Assembly: GCF_008369445.1 (NCBI RefSeq)
Contig: NZ_VTWH01000006.1
Coordinates: forward strand, 62,001 to 126,000
Source: Aureimonas fodinaquatilis
GTDB lineage: Bacteria; Pseudomonadota; Alphaproteobacteria; Rhizobiales; Rhizobiaceae
Reading direction: 5' to 3'
Length of the DNA stretch: 64,000 nucleotides
Part shown: one piece after another, positions 42,701-50,852 of the stretch
How positions within the stretch are numbered: position 1 is the first letter of the stretch
How the letters are laid out: every line of letters begins with the position of its first letter
Translations under genes and position numbers: made by a program
Notes under the pieces: generated by a model
Database searches by the model: none
Seen by the model: only the letters and a program-made list of their open reading frames with translations
What the model was told of the DNA's origin: nothing

Positions 42701-43303
42701 CAGATTTTTACTACCGACAATCTGGAATTCAGGCTCGGTGTGGCTGTGGGCGCCGTTGTCGCTCGAATTTGGACGCAGAAGGCTGAGGGTGCGTTTGATA
42801 CGCCCACATTGGATAGCTGGCAGGAGGTCACCGAACTACCCTGGTTCGCTTTCTGGGCTAAGGAACTGCTGCGTTGGGGCACTCTTGACCCATTTGTGGC
42901 GTTTGCGCTCTCAATGGGCCTCGCGAAATCACGACCAGAAGCGACTGCGATGCGCGTCACCTTTTTGGCTTGGCTCCACGAAAGTCTGAATGGGGATGTG
43001 TCGGCAGAGGATCACATCAACCCGAACCACTTCCTCGAATGGTCTCGATCTCTTCGCGCCACCCGTTCAAGCACGGAGCAGCGACTTCCAATCCAAGCCA
43101 CGCTGTCAGGTACCGACGGCCGACGGGGTCGTTACGCCGTCATTCCAGTCAGATCGCCGAACCGGATCCGGTGGCTTGATGCCTCCGGGTATAAACTTGC
43201 TGTCTCAGAGGTTCCCGAGACCTTCCCTCGAGGGACACTCCAAAACAGCGACTACGACTTGATAGTTCAGGGCAACAGCGTTTCGGTGATAAAGACTTTT
43301 TAG
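39695..43303 (+). CDS. HamB-like Ski2-type DEAH helicase
   Basis: This protein of about 1202 residues has a long N-terminal helical region (1-295), then helicase motifs: TPTGSGKTLVAN (about 303), VVPSRALASEVEAKL, LILDEAHQVVIED (about 414), TVATATLTEGVNLPFDMIFL (about 665) and FRNLSGRAGRPG (about 708), followed by a C-terminal region of 450 residues. Motif VI GRAGRPG is typical of Ski2/HelQ-like helicases. The ATG at 39695 is preferred (AAAGGACA upstream); an in-frame ATG lies at 39665. It overlaps the nuclease gene by 14 bp, implying coupled translation. Confidence 0.75.
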   Translation: MPEFDDERIALATAIQNDLGQEGTLSSLQARSFVRCMQLTWEVEAIRWSERDSRTTLDQARHLIRAGRILTTVEQGDPETAALAFRRAGELLEWLARSDDEIGAETPAALLAAGCYQLGGLPAMAAGLLRQVASDDRGTRLFADFLRADFDGVLRKAARFWAKNRSLTEPGASRRFFGEDTRDSTAWFGTVELVRSIGLAAQSLRRGDTKRFDAALTRLQDVERFLVRSASDDVALLAYFLRATCEKFGKATIYDPLRRLAALAPAHEFHALAFARRQYSRGRGILWQSQQQGIERLVNDSSFALCTPTGSGKTLVANLAILKELLILGSDDLLAPLALYVVPSRALASEVEAKLGLELGREVLVTGLYGGSDWGVTDAWLTSDKPTVLIATVEKAEALMRYLGPMLLARLRLLILDEAHQVVIEDNDRERDSLAEHTNRAIRLESFVSRLLARKPNVVRLALTAVAGGAAGPVARWIESDNEAEPVGSHYRSTRQALGILQISKGAPRIELSRLNDHVLNVEDAGAVYIPLRIPPMPDPLAKVRDSLNHYMQNTILWTALHLSDGERRILISLTQSPEVTIGWYAKAFDQAGWENSPSFSAPEEGPDAELFAEARSVCLDYCGRDSYELRLLDRGIATNHGQMPQRLRRMMVALIDRSICRITVATATLTEGVNLPFDMIFLPSLKRTSFDVENQERHEYPMSTSEFRNLSGRAGRPGAARGMEGLTLVALPLVRSTTAPSKVNTQDRQLGAFRSDYNDLLARLAGAGAGQTSSPLALLMSEIRKQALRLPGIDDNSDFINWLETVAPGDISALAGQARTTTRAKLADSVDELDAMILSAVEEARAISGAAATPAATEAMLAALWRQTFTRVSAVHQDWMETAFIKRGNAVIETVYPDAEERKRLYDYGYSPHVGRRFETAATRLRTILEATGNYGAQSDADRLAVLVSLGNVVADDGGFGFSVRDTEMGRNLYANWRHVLAWWMAVEGAAQPSPGDLRAWQIFTTDNLEFRLGVAVGAVVARIWTQKAEGAFDTPTLDSWQEVTELPWFAFWAKELLRWGTLDPFVAFALSMGLAKSRPEATAMRVTFLAWLHESLNGDVSAEDHINPNHFLEWSRSLRATRSSTEQRLPIQATLSGTDGRRGRYAVIPVRSPNRIRWLDASGYKLAVSEVPETFPRGTLQNSDYDLIVQGNSVSVIKTF

Positions 43304-43996
43304 AAGGGGGAGATTTTCGCTGCAATACTAGTGGAACAGGCCCACACCTCCTAACATCACAGGTCCACTTTTATCGGAAAGTGCGTATGTCAGTGAAGTT
43401 CCGTCCTCGCACCCGAATGCTGTCGATATGCAGGTCCGGAACATAGATATCGCGCTGCCGGAAATCCTTCGGCTCTCGCACTCGGCTGACTGTTCCCGCC
43501 CCAACATGCCAAATTCGTCGCCACGGCCGGTGGGGTGAACGAAGTCTTTGTTGCGATCGCCGACACTGGATAACTCGGAAGTCATGTCGGTCCGGGTGCG
43601 AGCAATGAGGTGGACAATTTCATCCGCCTATCGCGCTAGGGTCCGCTGTCGACAGCCTACTTTTGCCCCCCCATTCCTCTACCGCCCCGCCCAGCCAGCA
43701 TTCTCCCCATCTCTTCGATTTCTTAAAAGGCTCCAGCTCCACAGACGGAACCGAAATAGGCCATGCCCTAGTGCTCCCCTAGGCTCAGACTCTGCCGAAT
43801 AGCAAACGCGCCCACAATCCTGTCGGTCGGCGAACTAGCGGGCCTTCTGAAAAGCTGATGCCACCGGATCGACACGCTGGGTCTGGCACCCCAGCCCCCA
43901 TATTGTCCTCGGCGTAACCGGCCAGTGAGATGGCATCGGTGCCGATCCACGATCTCTTGCCCCTAGTGAAGCGTCCCGTCATGATGTGAAAGAGAA
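43304..43996. other. Gap without a clear gene
   Basis: These 693 bases hold no supported gene. On the minus strand a frame without a good start ends at about 43371 and reads PWRRIWHVGAG ... PKDFRQRDIYVPDLHIDSIR, which looks protein-like and may be a gene remnant. The remainder has only short frames. It separates the Hachiman-like pair from the next nuclease gene. Confidence 0.4.
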
Positions 43997-45574
43997 GTGC
44001 GCGGGTGGGATTCGGTTTTGGGCACTGATGAGGGGGTAGACAACGACCGGATTGGCCGGCTGGGGGAGATTGAGTTTGCGCGTCTTTGCGAACTTGCAAA
44101 GCTGAGCTGCTCGAAGGTCGAACCGGACCGCACCGGAAAAGACTTCATCGTCGAATTCCCGCCACCAGCTATCGGGGAATGGCAATCGTTCGATCGCAGG
44201 GCGGCCCCGTTGCAGCTTGCAGTCCAGGTCAAAACGATCCGTTCACACCGCAGGTCGGCCGTCCTTACGCTTTCGGTTGCGGAGCGGCTTGCCCGCGACC
44301 TGCGGCCGTCCATGATATGCGTCTTCAAAATCGACGCGAACGATCAGTTCGTCGCCTTGCACTTGATTCATTTTCAAAGCGCTGCGCTGGGACGTGTTCT
44401 CGCGAGGTTGCGGGCGGCGACGGGGTCCGACAAAGCACTGAACGAACTGACCCTGACGTTCGCCACAAGTGCGGGCAACAAGATCGAGTATTCGCCGCCT
44501 TCCTTGAGGGCCGCACTCGCGTCTTTTGTGCCAGATGGCATGAAGAGCTACGCCGATGCGAAGGCGCAACAAATCGAGGAGCTGGGCTTCAACGAGGTTC
44601 GTATCCTTGGAACGCTCAATATCGCGGCCATCGATGCGATAAGCCTTGCTGACGGCTTTCTTGGCCTGTCGCCACTTGAAGGCGTGTCCGTGACTATGAT
44701 GGAGCGCAGGTTTGAGATCGATCTGCCTCTCCCCGTTCCCGAGGGACCTGGAGAGCTTAAGATTACACCGCAACCAGTCGGAAGGGCCGTCGCCGAGTTT
44801 TACAATTCGGAGGAGCGGGTCTCTGTCGAAGTGGATGTGTATCTCCCGCCCAGAGACATTTTCGATCATGGCGGAAAAAAAGCCGTGTTCAGTTGGCCCA
44901 TGGGCCGCGTGGCGCTTGCGTTCGAAGGGCCCAACAACTGCAATTTTACTCAGAATCTCCGGTGGGACGATCCGCATCCGGCGACAGAATGGCTGGCGGG
45001 CCTGCTGGTTTCAAAAATAGTGGGCAGCGGCTCATCCACGATGGTGGTCACGTCGACAGAAGGCCAACGTTTGATGGACGGGGCCTTTACGATGGAGCCG
45101 ATGCCATCCCATATTCGTGCCATCGGACTGGTGCGTCGCTATCTGGGCATCTTGGACGCGGCTAACGCCGAGGATATTCCCGTCTCGCTCGAAGCGCTCT
45201 ACGAGAACCGCAAAGCCATTGATGAGACTTGGCAGTATCTGGAAGGCGGGACAGACGCGACGTTCGGTGTGGTTTGGAACTCCACCCAGGAGCTGCACGA
45301 TCAGGATGGGATTTACATAACGGCGGCGCAGTTGGGTGACGGACGTGTATTCGGGCTAGCGCTTCCGATGTCGTTTTCGTTTGAACGGGACGGCGACGAC
45401 GGGCAAGGCCGCGGCAGAATAGGGAAGCAGACTGCCACGATTGAATTGCTGCGTGAACCGGTCTTGGAGAGCTACGACCACTTTGTACGGAGGGTGGAAA
45501 AGCTCGCACGCTTTGAGCTAAGGATCGTCGTGGGGCTGGAAGCCAACCCAGACGTTTCACAGACAGTGCCATAA
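43997..45574 (+). CDS. DUF4365-like PD-(D/E)xK nuclease-domain protein
   Basis: This 525-residue protein starts at a GTG. The N-terminal 130 residues show a restriction-endonuclease fold pattern: RIGRLGEIEFARLCELAKLS, then RTGKDFIVEFP and PLQLAVQVKTIRS, with E, D and QxK in the right order. This resembles DUF4365-type domains. Residues 150-525 form a second region without a recognised family (GFLGLSPLEGVSVTMMERRF). The gene stands alone between the Hachiman-like pair and the HTH protein, in a defence setting. A single-gene defence nuclease is possible, but the role is unproven. Confidence 0.6.
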   Translation: MRGWDSVLGTDEGVDNDRIGRLGEIEFARLCELAKLSCSKVEPDRTGKDFIVEFPPPAIGEWQSFDRRAAPLQLAVQVKTIRSHRRSAVLTLSVAERLARDLRPSMICVFKIDANDQFVALHLIHFQSAALGRVLARLRAATGSDKALNELTLTFATSAGNKIEYSPPSLRAALASFVPDGMKSYADAKAQQIEELGFNEVRILGTLNIAAIDAISLADGFLGLSPLEGVSVTMMERRFEIDLPLPVPEGPGELKITPQPVGRAVAEFYNSEERVSVEVDVYLPPRDIFDHGGKKAVFSWPMGRVALAFEGPNNCNFTQNLRWDDPHPATEWLAGLLVSKIVGSGSSTMVVTSTEGQRLMDGAFTMEPMPSHIRAIGLVRRYLGILDAANAEDIPVSLEALYENRKAIDETWQYLEGGTDATFGVVWNSTQELHDQDGIYITAAQLGDGRVFGLALPMSFSFERDGDDGQGRGRIGKQTATIELLREPVLESYDHFVRRVEKLARFELRIVVGLEANPDVSQTVP

Positions 45575-45699
45575 TCCAGGGTCTCCACTTCGTCTGTCTG
45601 CTAATCATCGTCTGCGGAGAATAACGGCTAGTCCGCTACCGGCCCCATTGTTGTCCTAGGATGCTCTCATCCCAATGCATGCGGATTGTCCAAACGACC

Positions 45700-46983
45700 T
45701 TACGACCCGCTAGAAAATTTCGAACGGTGCCTTTCCTCCGGGGCGACCCAGTTTTCAATGAACTCTAGCGGATCAACGCTTCCCATCACTGATCTGGCGA
45801 GCGCTAAACGTCCTTCTAAACGCTTCCGACGATCGTCATCCGCGCTGTTCAAGCGCTCTGTTGCATCCGCGAAGAAGAGCTCTACGGTTATCGCTTTTCC
45901 CCACTTCTCGATAATCTCAGCCAACTGCTGCCGACTGTCAGCGAGAGCCTGGGCTGTCTTTCGCGCATCTTCCTCCCGTTCGTAGCGTTCCCACCGCTCC
46001 TTCTGCTCTTTTTTCCTCTGCTCCTCCGCCGCTTCTTCGGCCTTCATAAGGCGTTGTAGATCAGCTTTGGACGCACCTAACATTTCGACAATTTCTGGGA
46101 TCAGGCGCTCAAGCGACTGCTGCTCCGTTTCCTGCCAGTTGCGAGACCACTTGACGCCCTTTTTGGGTGAGTAGGCAACGATCCGAAAACGCCCGCACGG
46201 CATATCCTGTTCGGTTGTCCACGAGTGCGTCAGTTGCCAAGATTTGGCTGAGCGTATGAGCTTGCTGTCCTCACGATGATAGTCGCCATTGAAGTAGCGC
46301 ATCGTTACGCGCTCGGTCATCTCGGTGATGGCGAGCGCGACTGGCACCATGTCGATATAAAAAACAGTCGGCCTGTCAGGAGCCCAAATGCTTCCTGAGT
46401 GGTATCGACCGTATCTACGATCCTTTCGCTCGACCTCTTGTTCCCCGACATGAATCCGCAGAAGATTGTCGGCGGCGGGCGCGATGTGAACGCGGTAACC
46501 TTGCTCATCAAGCGCAAGATACAGAGCGTTGGCGATGGAGAGAGCACGCAGAAGCGCGGCTTCTGATGAGATCAGATCCGGCAGAATCCTCTTGTAGGGC
46601 CTGAGGAACTCGCTGTTCTTGACCTCCCGTGTTTTCCGCAAATGTTCTTCTGCACCAAAAAGCAGCGGGTGACGAACCGGGCGGCGAGTTTTTGCAACGA
46701 GCTTTGGCTTGCGCGCGGCTCGTTCCTCCATCGTTCGCTTTTTGCGCGGTTTGACGGCTGGGGGCACGATATCGATGGTCTCATCGGATGCTTCTGGCAA
46801 GGAAGGTAACTCTGCCGGAAGTCCTAAGGACTTGCGGGTCCAGTACCCCGATCCGGGATAGGGTACTTGATATCGTTTGCAGATGGCTGCGAGTGCGGTG
46901 CCGGAAATTCCGAGCTCCGGTGCGACTTTGCTGAGTGGCCTTTCACAGACCCATTTATAAAGCTCAAGGCGTGTCACCTGCAT
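45700..46983 (-). CDS. HTH-domain protein with a coiled coil, function unknown
   Basis: This 427-residue protein has an N-terminal helix-turn-helix of a recurrent plasmid/island family: TRLELYKWVCERPLSKVAPE, LGISGTALAAICKRYQVPYP, GSGYWTRKSLG. The middle region is not recognised, and residues about 320-400 form a charged coiled coil (AEEAAEEQRKKEQKERWERY). The ATG at 46983 puts the HTH at the usual N-terminal position; the frame opens at 47031. DNA binding is probable. It is convergent with the nuclease gene upstream and closes the defence island. Confidence 0.65.
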   Translation of the reverse strand: MQVTRLELYKWVCERPLSKVAPELGISGTALAAICKRYQVPYPGSGYWTRKSLGLPAELPSLPEASDETIDIVPPAVKPRKKRTMEERAARKPKLVAKTRRPVRHPLLFGAEEHLRKTREVKNSEFLRPYKRILPDLISSEAALLRALSIANALYLALDEQGYRVHIAPAADNLLRIHVGEQEVERKDRRYGRYHSGSIWAPDRPTVFYIDMVPVALAITEMTERVTMRYFNGDYHREDSKLIRSAKSWQLTHSWTTEQDMPCGRFRIVAYSPKKGVKWSRNWQETEQQSLERLIPEIVEMLGASKADLQRLMKAEEAAEEQRKKEQKERWERYEREEDARKTAQALADSRQQLAEIIEKWGKAITVELFFADATERLNSADDDRRKRLEGRLALARSVMGSVDPLEFIENWVAPEERHRSKFSSGS

Positions 46984-47623
46984 AGCGAATGTCTCAATTT
47001 CCTCAACATCGATATCGCATTGCAGGTACACGCATTGACCCCGTCTTTTGAGGGGGATTCTGTCCTTTTCTAGTGCCAGTTTTAGAGGGCTATGGCGTAG
47101 ACGTAGCTGTCATCTCCACCCGGCGTGGCGCACCATTTCCTTTTGATAAACAGTTGAATTTAGATTTTTTCGTTGCCGCTCCTCTCTGAAATTTCCGTCT
47201 GTTTTGGAGCATGGCAAAACTTGCTGGAACGCGACGGACGCAGCCGACCAGATTTCGGCACCGGAAAAAACGAATCCAAATTTGATCATATCTCGTGCGA
47301 TGCTTTCCTCACAGATCGCCGGCCGGTCGCAAAAATCAACTTTAATCAGGTCAGAAGTGAGCCGCATCAGTTACGGCTCCACGTTGCCAGAGGCGTAGGC
47401 CACGCACCTTGCACTGAGGGTTGCTCCTTCAAATCACTAGCCAAAAACCGATGAAACTGAGCTATCTGAATGAGAAGCTTGATGGCGGCACAAAAACTGA
47501 TCCACGTAAGATCAAAATTTCATCGAAGCTTTGACGAGCCATATGAAGGCTGCACCCGATAACAAGCAAATTAAAGATCATTTTCAGTGGCTCGGCGGTC
47601 GGTGACGGAGAGATTTATGCCCC
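46984..47623. other. Intergenic gap at the right edge of the defence island
   Basis: No gene, tRNA or clear repeat was recognised in these 640 bases; the two overlapping short frames at 47110-47454 have no start signals. The base composition is lower in G+C than on either side. It is a plausible junction between accessory DNA and the chromosome, but no attachment site could be identified. Confidence 0.4.
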
Positions 47624-48796
47624 CTAAGTGCAGGCTGTTGCCAGGACGGGCTGCTTGCTTGCCCTGATGGCAAGCAGCGCTGCTGCAATGGAAAACAGCG
47701 GAAATATTGCAGCAACCAGTGGCACCAGGGCAAGGCCCGGACCATAGGCGATGGCCATTCCACCCGCCCAGGCTCCTATGGCGTTGCCAAGGTTGAACGC
47801 CCCTATATTGAAGCTGGAAGCAAGGCTCTGCCCTGCCCCATCTGCCTTGGACAACACCCACATCTGCAAAGGTGCGACGGTTGCAAACCCGGCCGCGCCA
47901 AGCAAGCCGGTAAACGCGATGGCCGCTATCTGGTTGGTAAAGGCAAAAGTCATCAATGCCAAAGTGGCGGCCAGCACTGCCAGGGTGCCAATGATGGAGC
48001 GGCTCAGATTGCGATCTGCCAACCTGCCGCCCAGAAGGTTGCCCGCAACAAGCCCGCCACCGAAAATCAGAAGGATGGGAGACACGGCGCTATCCGCAAA
48101 CCCGCTGATCTGGGTCAGCAAAGGTGCGATATATGTGAAGACGGCAAAAACACCCGCATAGCCAAAGACCGTCGTCAACAGGCCCAGCAGCACCGGCCCA
48201 CGCGCAATTGCGCGGATGTCGGCCCGCCAGTCGGATGCCTCGGGTTGCGACCGATCCCGCGGCACGAGCGCTGCAAGCACAACCAGTGCCACCAGCCCCA
48301 CCAGTGTCACCGCCCAGAATGTTGCACGCCAGCCATAATGCTGGCCCAGCCATGTGCCGAATGGCACCCCAAGCACGGTTGCGACCGTCAGGCCTGTGAA
48401 CATGATGGCGATGGCCGATGCGCGCTTGTCCGGTGCGACAAGACCAGTTGCAACCACCGCACCGACACCGAAAAACGTTCCGTGGGTCAATGCAGTCAAG
48501 ATGCGCGCCGCCATAAGCCAGCCATAGCTTGGCGCAAGAGCACACGCGGCGTTGCCTATGACGAAGATGACCATCAGCCCGACCAGCACCTGTTTGCGTG
48601 GCCAGCGGGCAGTTAGCACTGTCAGGATCGGGGCGCCTATTGTGACGCCCAGCGCATAACCAGATATCAGAAGGCCGGCAGCGGAGATCGTCACATTCAG
48701 CTCACGACTGACCTCCAGCAACAGGCCCATGATGACGAATTCGGTGACGCCGATGCCAAAAGCCCCGGCCGTAAGAGCATAGAGTGCCAAATGCAT
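47624..48796 (-). CDS. MFS transporter (AraJ/YdhP-like, 12 TM)
   Basis: This 390-residue membrane protein has about 12 hydrophobic segments and the family sequences ALTAGAFGIGVTEFVIMGLL, LTVLTARWPRKQVLVGLMVI (motif A variant) and ALTHGTFFGVGAVVATGLVA. These match the AraJ/YdhP (DHA1) subgroup of sugar or drug efflux proteins. The substrate is unknown. It is divergent from a LysR gene (48900) over 103 bp, which probably controls it. Confidence 0.88.
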   Translation of the reverse strand: MHLALYALTAGAFGIGVTEFVIMGLLLEVSRELNVTISAAGLLISGYALGVTIGAPILTVLTARWPRKQVLVGLMVIFVIGNAACALAPSYGWLMAARILTALTHGTFFGVGAVVATGLVAPDKRASAIAIMFTGLTVATVLGVPFGTWLGQHYGWRATFWAVTLVGLVALVVLAALVPRDRSQPEASDWRADIRAIARGPVLLGLLTTVFGYAGVFAVFTYIAPLLTQISGFADSAVSPILLIFGGGLVAGNLLGGRLADRNLSRSIIGTLAVLAATLALMTFAFTNQIAAIAFTGLLGAAGFATVAPLQMWVLSKADGAGQSLASSFNIGAFNLGNAIGAWAGGMAIAYGPGLALVPLVAAIFPLFSIAAALLAIRASKQPVLATACT

Positions 48797-48899
48797 TGTG
48801 TTTCTCGATCTTCATTCGCAACTGTGCGGAACACATAGCGGTTTGGTTTTCAATGAAATAGAATGCGCTCAGGAACATCACTTGTGAGATGAAGTCACC

Positions 48900-49805
48900 A
48901 TGGCGCGACTTGACGTCAACCGATCCGGCGAAATGGAGATGTTTGTTCGTGTGGTCGAACTCGGCGGATTTTCCGCCGCCGCACGCGCCTCACACATGAC
49001 ACCATCGGCGGTGAGCAAACTGATGACGAGGCTTGAAAACCGCCTTGGCTCGAGATTGATCAACCGCTCCACACGGCAATTGCAGCTAACGCCGGAAGGC
49101 TGCGCTTACTACGAACGCGGAACGCGAATTCTTGCAGATCTCGAGGATGCGGAGCGGTCGGCTGGCGTCGGCGAACGCGCGGTGGGTCGTGTGCGCATCA
49201 ACACCAGTGCCGCCTACTTCAATCATATTCTTTCGTCAGCTTTGCCGGAGTTTCTGGCCGCCTATCCGGATGTCACGCTGGATATTGTTCAAACCGACAT
49301 GGTGATCGACCTTCTGGCAGAGCGCACCGATGTGGCCATTCGGGCCGGACCAATGAAAAGCTCAAACCTTGTTGCACGTAAACTGGGAGAGACAGCGTTG
49401 ACCATTGTGGCGGCGCCGTCCTATCTCGCGCGCTTTTCAGAGCCGCGGAATCTGGCCGAGCTTGAACATCACAACCGCCTGGGCCCGGGCTATACCCGAG
49501 AGGTCAATGGCTGGCCGCTTGTGAAGAATGGTCAAACGATCATCCTGCCTGCGACCCGCCAGGTGCAGGTCAGCGATGGTGAAGGTCTGCGTCAATTGGC
49601 GCTGGCAGGAGTTGGCATTGCCCGCCTGGCCAGCTTTACCGTGAAAAATGACATTGAAGCCGGACGACTTGTACCGATCCTTGCCGATTTCAGTGTCAGT
49701 GAGAAGGAGGCCTTCTACGCCGTTTATGTCGGCCAAGGCGGCCCCTTACCCTCACGCGTGCGGGCGCTGCTGGACTTCCTTGCTGATAAGGGCAAGGTCA
49801 GCTGA
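48900..49805 (+). CDS. LysR-family transcriptional regulator
   Basis: This 301-residue regulator has a typical N-terminal winged helix (FVRVVELGGFSAAARASHMT, then PSAVSKLMTRLENRLGSRLI) and a periplasmic-binding-like effector domain (VGRVRINTSAAYFNHILSSA). The subgroup resembles LysR proteins that control neighbouring MFS pumps. The divergent MFS gene at 47624-48796 is the likely target. Convergent with the metallo-hydrolase gene. Confidence 0.92.
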   Translation: MARLDVNRSGEMEMFVRVVELGGFSAAARASHMTPSAVSKLMTRLENRLGSRLINRSTRQLQLTPEGCAYYERGTRILADLEDAERSAGVGERAVGRVRINTSAAYFNHILSSALPEFLAAYPDVTLDIVQTDMVIDLLAERTDVAIRAGPMKSSNLVARKLGETALTIVAAPSYLARFSEPRNLAELEHHNRLGPGYTREVNGWPLVKNGQTIILPATRQVQVSDGEGLRQLALAGVGIARLASFTVKNDIEAGRLVPILADFSVSEKEAFYAVYVGQGGPLPSRVRALLDFLADKGKVS

Positions 49806-49831
49806 TAGGCAGCAGCGCCTGCTGTATGAGC

Positions 49832-50761
49832 TCAGGATGCGCCCGGCACCACGCCCGTGACCTTGCAGTTTGCGTCGACATGGATTGTGTCGAAGTGGCG
49901 CGGAACAATAATCTGAGATTGCGGAGATGCTGCCTTTGCTTCCGCAACGAAGGTTTCGGCCTGCTTCAGGGCTGCATCCTGTGAGGCACCGTAGGGAAAC
50001 GCCTGCACATCCCAGTGCGTTGCCACCACGACAGGCGGCTGACCAAGCCTGCGCAGCAGCCGGCCAGTATAGTCATGAATATGCAGGCGCGGTGCAGCCG
50101 CAGCAACCAGAACCATGGTTGTGTCAAGATCATGCAATTCGCGCTCGATGTAGTTCATGGAGCCAAACATGACGATGCGGTGCTTTCCCCATCGCAGGTA
50201 ATAGCCAAGCGTGCCGCCCTCGCAATATTCGCACATCACCATTGGTGCAGCGATATCGCGCGGCACTGTGCCACCTTCGTAATAGCGCTTTTCCAACAAT
50301 GGCGAATGCAGGCTGGGCAGCACACGCATGGAAAACCCGTCAAACTGGTAGTCCTCGCCACCCTTGACCGTCAGCAACTGGTCATCAGCAACACCATTGG
50401 CACGCGCAATATTGGTTGTGCTTTCCGTGCCCATCACCAGTGATTTATATTTTTTGGCAATGTGCGGCATGTCCATGCAGTGATTGAAATGAGAATGCGA
50501 ATGGACAATCAGGTCAGCGCCATCGATGTGCTTGTCGATCAGCGCGGCGTCGGATGGCAGCGCATCATTATCCTTATAAACCGGCCGTGTGTCGCCGGGT
50601 GCGGTCGGCGAATCCGCGGCGCCCATGAAACGACCGGAATAGCGCAGCCGCGTAAAATATGGATCCAGCAGGATCGACGTTTTACCATCGGTAATTCGCC
50701 ATGCAGCGGCCCCGTAATGGGTCAGTTGCAGGCTTACATCCTGCAGATCATTGGTGCTCAT
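49832..50761 (-). CDS. Metallo-beta-lactamase-fold hydrolase with altered metal motif
   Basis: This 309-residue protein resembles UlaG-type MBL-fold enzymes: LTHYGAAAWRITDGKTSILL at the start, the metal motif HSHSHFNHCMDMP at about 93-105, and later ATHWDVQAFPYG and PRHFDTIHVD. The usual HxHxDH is HSHFNH here, so the Asp that binds the second metal is Asn. This may mean one metal or another reaction. The ATG at 50761 follows AAGGAGATATCA. A LysR regulator is divergent over 89 bp. Confidence 0.8.
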   Translation of the reverse strand: MSTNDLQDVSLQLTHYGAAAWRITDGKTSILLDPYFTRLRYSGRFMGAADSPTAPGDTRPVYKDNDALPSDAALIDKHIDGADLIVHSHSHFNHCMDMPHIAKKYKSLVMGTESTTNIARANGVADDQLLTVKGGEDYQFDGFSMRVLPSLHSPLLEKRYYEGGTVPRDIAAPMVMCEYCEGGTLGYYLRWGKHRIVMFGSMNYIERELHDLDTTMVLVAAAAPRLHIHDYTGRLLRRLGQPPVVVATHWDVQAFPYGASQDAALKQAETFVAEAKAASPQSQIIVPRHFDTIHVDANCKVTGVVPGAS

Positions 50762-50829
50762 TGATATCTCCTTGTTCAAAGCCAGCTTGGCTTCACAAGT
50801 GCGATATGACAAATATCATTTTTTGCTCG

Positions 50830-50852
50830 ATTGATATCTGGAATATATCAAT
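50830..50852. promoter_or_regulatory. LysR-type operator (8-bp inverted repeat)
   Basis: ATTGATAT (50830-50837) and ATATCAAT (50845-50852) flank 7 bases, and the right arm overlaps the LysR start codon. The word ATTGATATCT also occurs at 50760-50769, at the start of the divergent hydrolase gene. LysR autoregulation is inferred. Confidence 0.6.

Noticed and set aside
43328..43585. 85-codon minus-strand frame in the gap after the helicase
   Set aside because: Another frame on the same strand looks more protein-like but lacks a start; neither can be called a gene.
47110..47454. Short frames on both strands in the gap after the HTH protein
   Set aside because: They overlap each other, have no start signals and match no known pattern.
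46984..47623. tRNA or attachment site at the island edge
   Set aside because: No tRNA-like cloverleaf or matching direct repeat was found by eye.
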